6,257 bases of DNA from Streptosporangiaceae bacterium (GTDB lineage: Bacteria > Actinomycetota > Actinomycetes > Streptosporangiales > Streptosporangiaceae): the NCBI GenBank assembly GCA_030039095.1, contig JASHQP010000181.1:1-6257 (forward strand), given 5' to 3'. The stretch's first letter is position 1; each line of letters begins with the position of its first letter. The position numbers and the translations under genes were made by a program. Under the pieces are notes generated by a model. The model was not told where the DNA came from. It saw only the letters and a program-made list of their open reading frames with translations, and searched no databases. Positions 5,890 to 6,257 of this stretch are shown piece by piece.

Positions 5890-6257
5890 GTGAGAGAGGG
5901 CGCGGGTTACTTCCTCCGCCCGGCCGGGTCCTCCCAGCGCCGGTATGAGGCGCTGCGCGCCTATTTCGTCGACGGCATGCCCGCGGCCGAGGTCGCCGAC
6001 CGGTTCGGCTACTCCACCGCCAGCGTGCACCAGATGGCCACGCTGCTGCGCGGCGGGAAGATGACCCTATTCACTGATCCCCGGCCAGGCCCCAGGGGGC
6101 CGCGCAAGACCACCGGCCCGCTGCGGGCCCGGGTGCTGGCGCTGCGGGCGGCCGGGCACTCGGTGACCGAGATCGCCGCCGCGCTGACGGCCGAAGGCCT
6201 GCCGGTTTCGCCGCAGACCACCTGGCAGATCCTGGATGCCGAGGGCCTGCCCCGGCT
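5890..6257 (+). CDS. Transposase, N-terminal helix-turn-helix part (3' end outside window)
   Basis: From GTG 5890 the frame reads VREGAGYFLRPAGSSQRRYE, then ALRAYFVDGMPAAEVADRFGYSTASVHQMATLLRGGKM, a first helix-turn-helix in which AAEVADRFGYSTASVHQM is the core. A linker follows (DPRPGPRGPRKT). A second helix-turn-helix is LRARVLALRAAGHSVTEIAAALTAEGLPVSPQTTWQILDAEGLPRL, and the window ends there at about residue 122 of what is usually a long protein. In my recollection this FLRP...QRRYEALRAYFVDG start is typical of actinobacterial DDE transposases with two N-terminal DNA-binding helix-turn-helix units. The catalytic domain is not in the window. GTG 5890 is chosen because AGGA stands 9 bases upstream and homology begins just after it; GTG 5836 is in frame but lacks a ribosome binding site. 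Whether the whole gene is intact cannot be judged. Confidence 0.75.
   Translation, partial: MREGAGYFLRPAGSSQRRYEALRAYFVDGMPAAEVADRFGYSTASVHQMATLLRGGKMTLFTDPRPGPRGPRKTTGPLRARVLALRAAGHSVTEIAAALTAEGLPVSPQTTWQILDAEGLPR

Noticed and set aside
5702..5893. A 63-codon + strand frame before the transposase
   Set aside because: No ribosome binding site or known motif; it lies in the probable noncoding end of the insertion sequence.
1..6257. CRISPR array, tRNA, rRNA or a new defence or biosynthetic cluster
   Set aside because: I found no regularly spaced repeats, no tRNA-like TTCRA arm with matching stems, and no nuclease, toxin or synthase motifs. The content is explained by ordinary families plus decay.

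Overview
The window is GC-rich throughout, with G/C-biased third codon positions, GGAGG-type ribosome binding sites and gene families (LuxR-type AAA regulators, LVIVD-repeat proteins, actinobacterial transposases) that point to a high-GC actinomycete such as a Streptomyces, Frankia or pseudonocardial relative. The genus cannot be fixed from the sequence. The window looks like a worn genomic margin: three apparently healthy reading frames are surrounded by broken genes and transposase pieces.

Layout, left to right. (1) 3-551 (+) is the C-terminal catalytic part of a 2-oxoacid dehydrogenase E2 acyltransferase, entering from the left edge. (2) About 572-676 (-) is the decayed tail of a DDE transposase, abutting the E2 stop. 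(3) 832-2067 (-) is an intact 411-aa LVIVD-repeat beta-propeller protein. (4) 2097 to about 2690 (+) is the middle part of a LuxR-family ATP-binding regulator with no start and no DNA-binding domain. (5) About 2691-3037 holds no recognisable gene and is strikingly C-rich on the + strand. (6) 3038-3874 (-) is an intact 278-aa NHL/SMP-30-like beta-propeller protein. (7) 3925-4417 (-) is the N-terminal part of a LuxR-family ATP-binding regulator, with its Walker motifs deleted. (8) 4817 to about 5505 (+) is an MFS efflux transporter broken by two opposite frameshifts and truncated. (9) About 5506-5889 is a probable insertion-sequence end. (10) 5890-6257 (+) is the N-terminal helix-turn-helix part of a transposase running off the right edge.

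The most notable point is the relation of (4) and (7). The minus-strand piece ends in FRHPL and the plus-strand piece begins at FRHPL. The shared 16 bases form an exact inverted repeat (2096-2111 and 3925-3940). Flipping the interval joins both pieces in frame into one continuous regulator, and brings the two propeller genes head to head with about 95 bp between their starts. I read this as an inversion scar, though two separate regulator remnants remain possible. I do not see a convincing new defence or biosynthetic system. What the window shows is genome rearrangement and decay around two preserved propeller genes.
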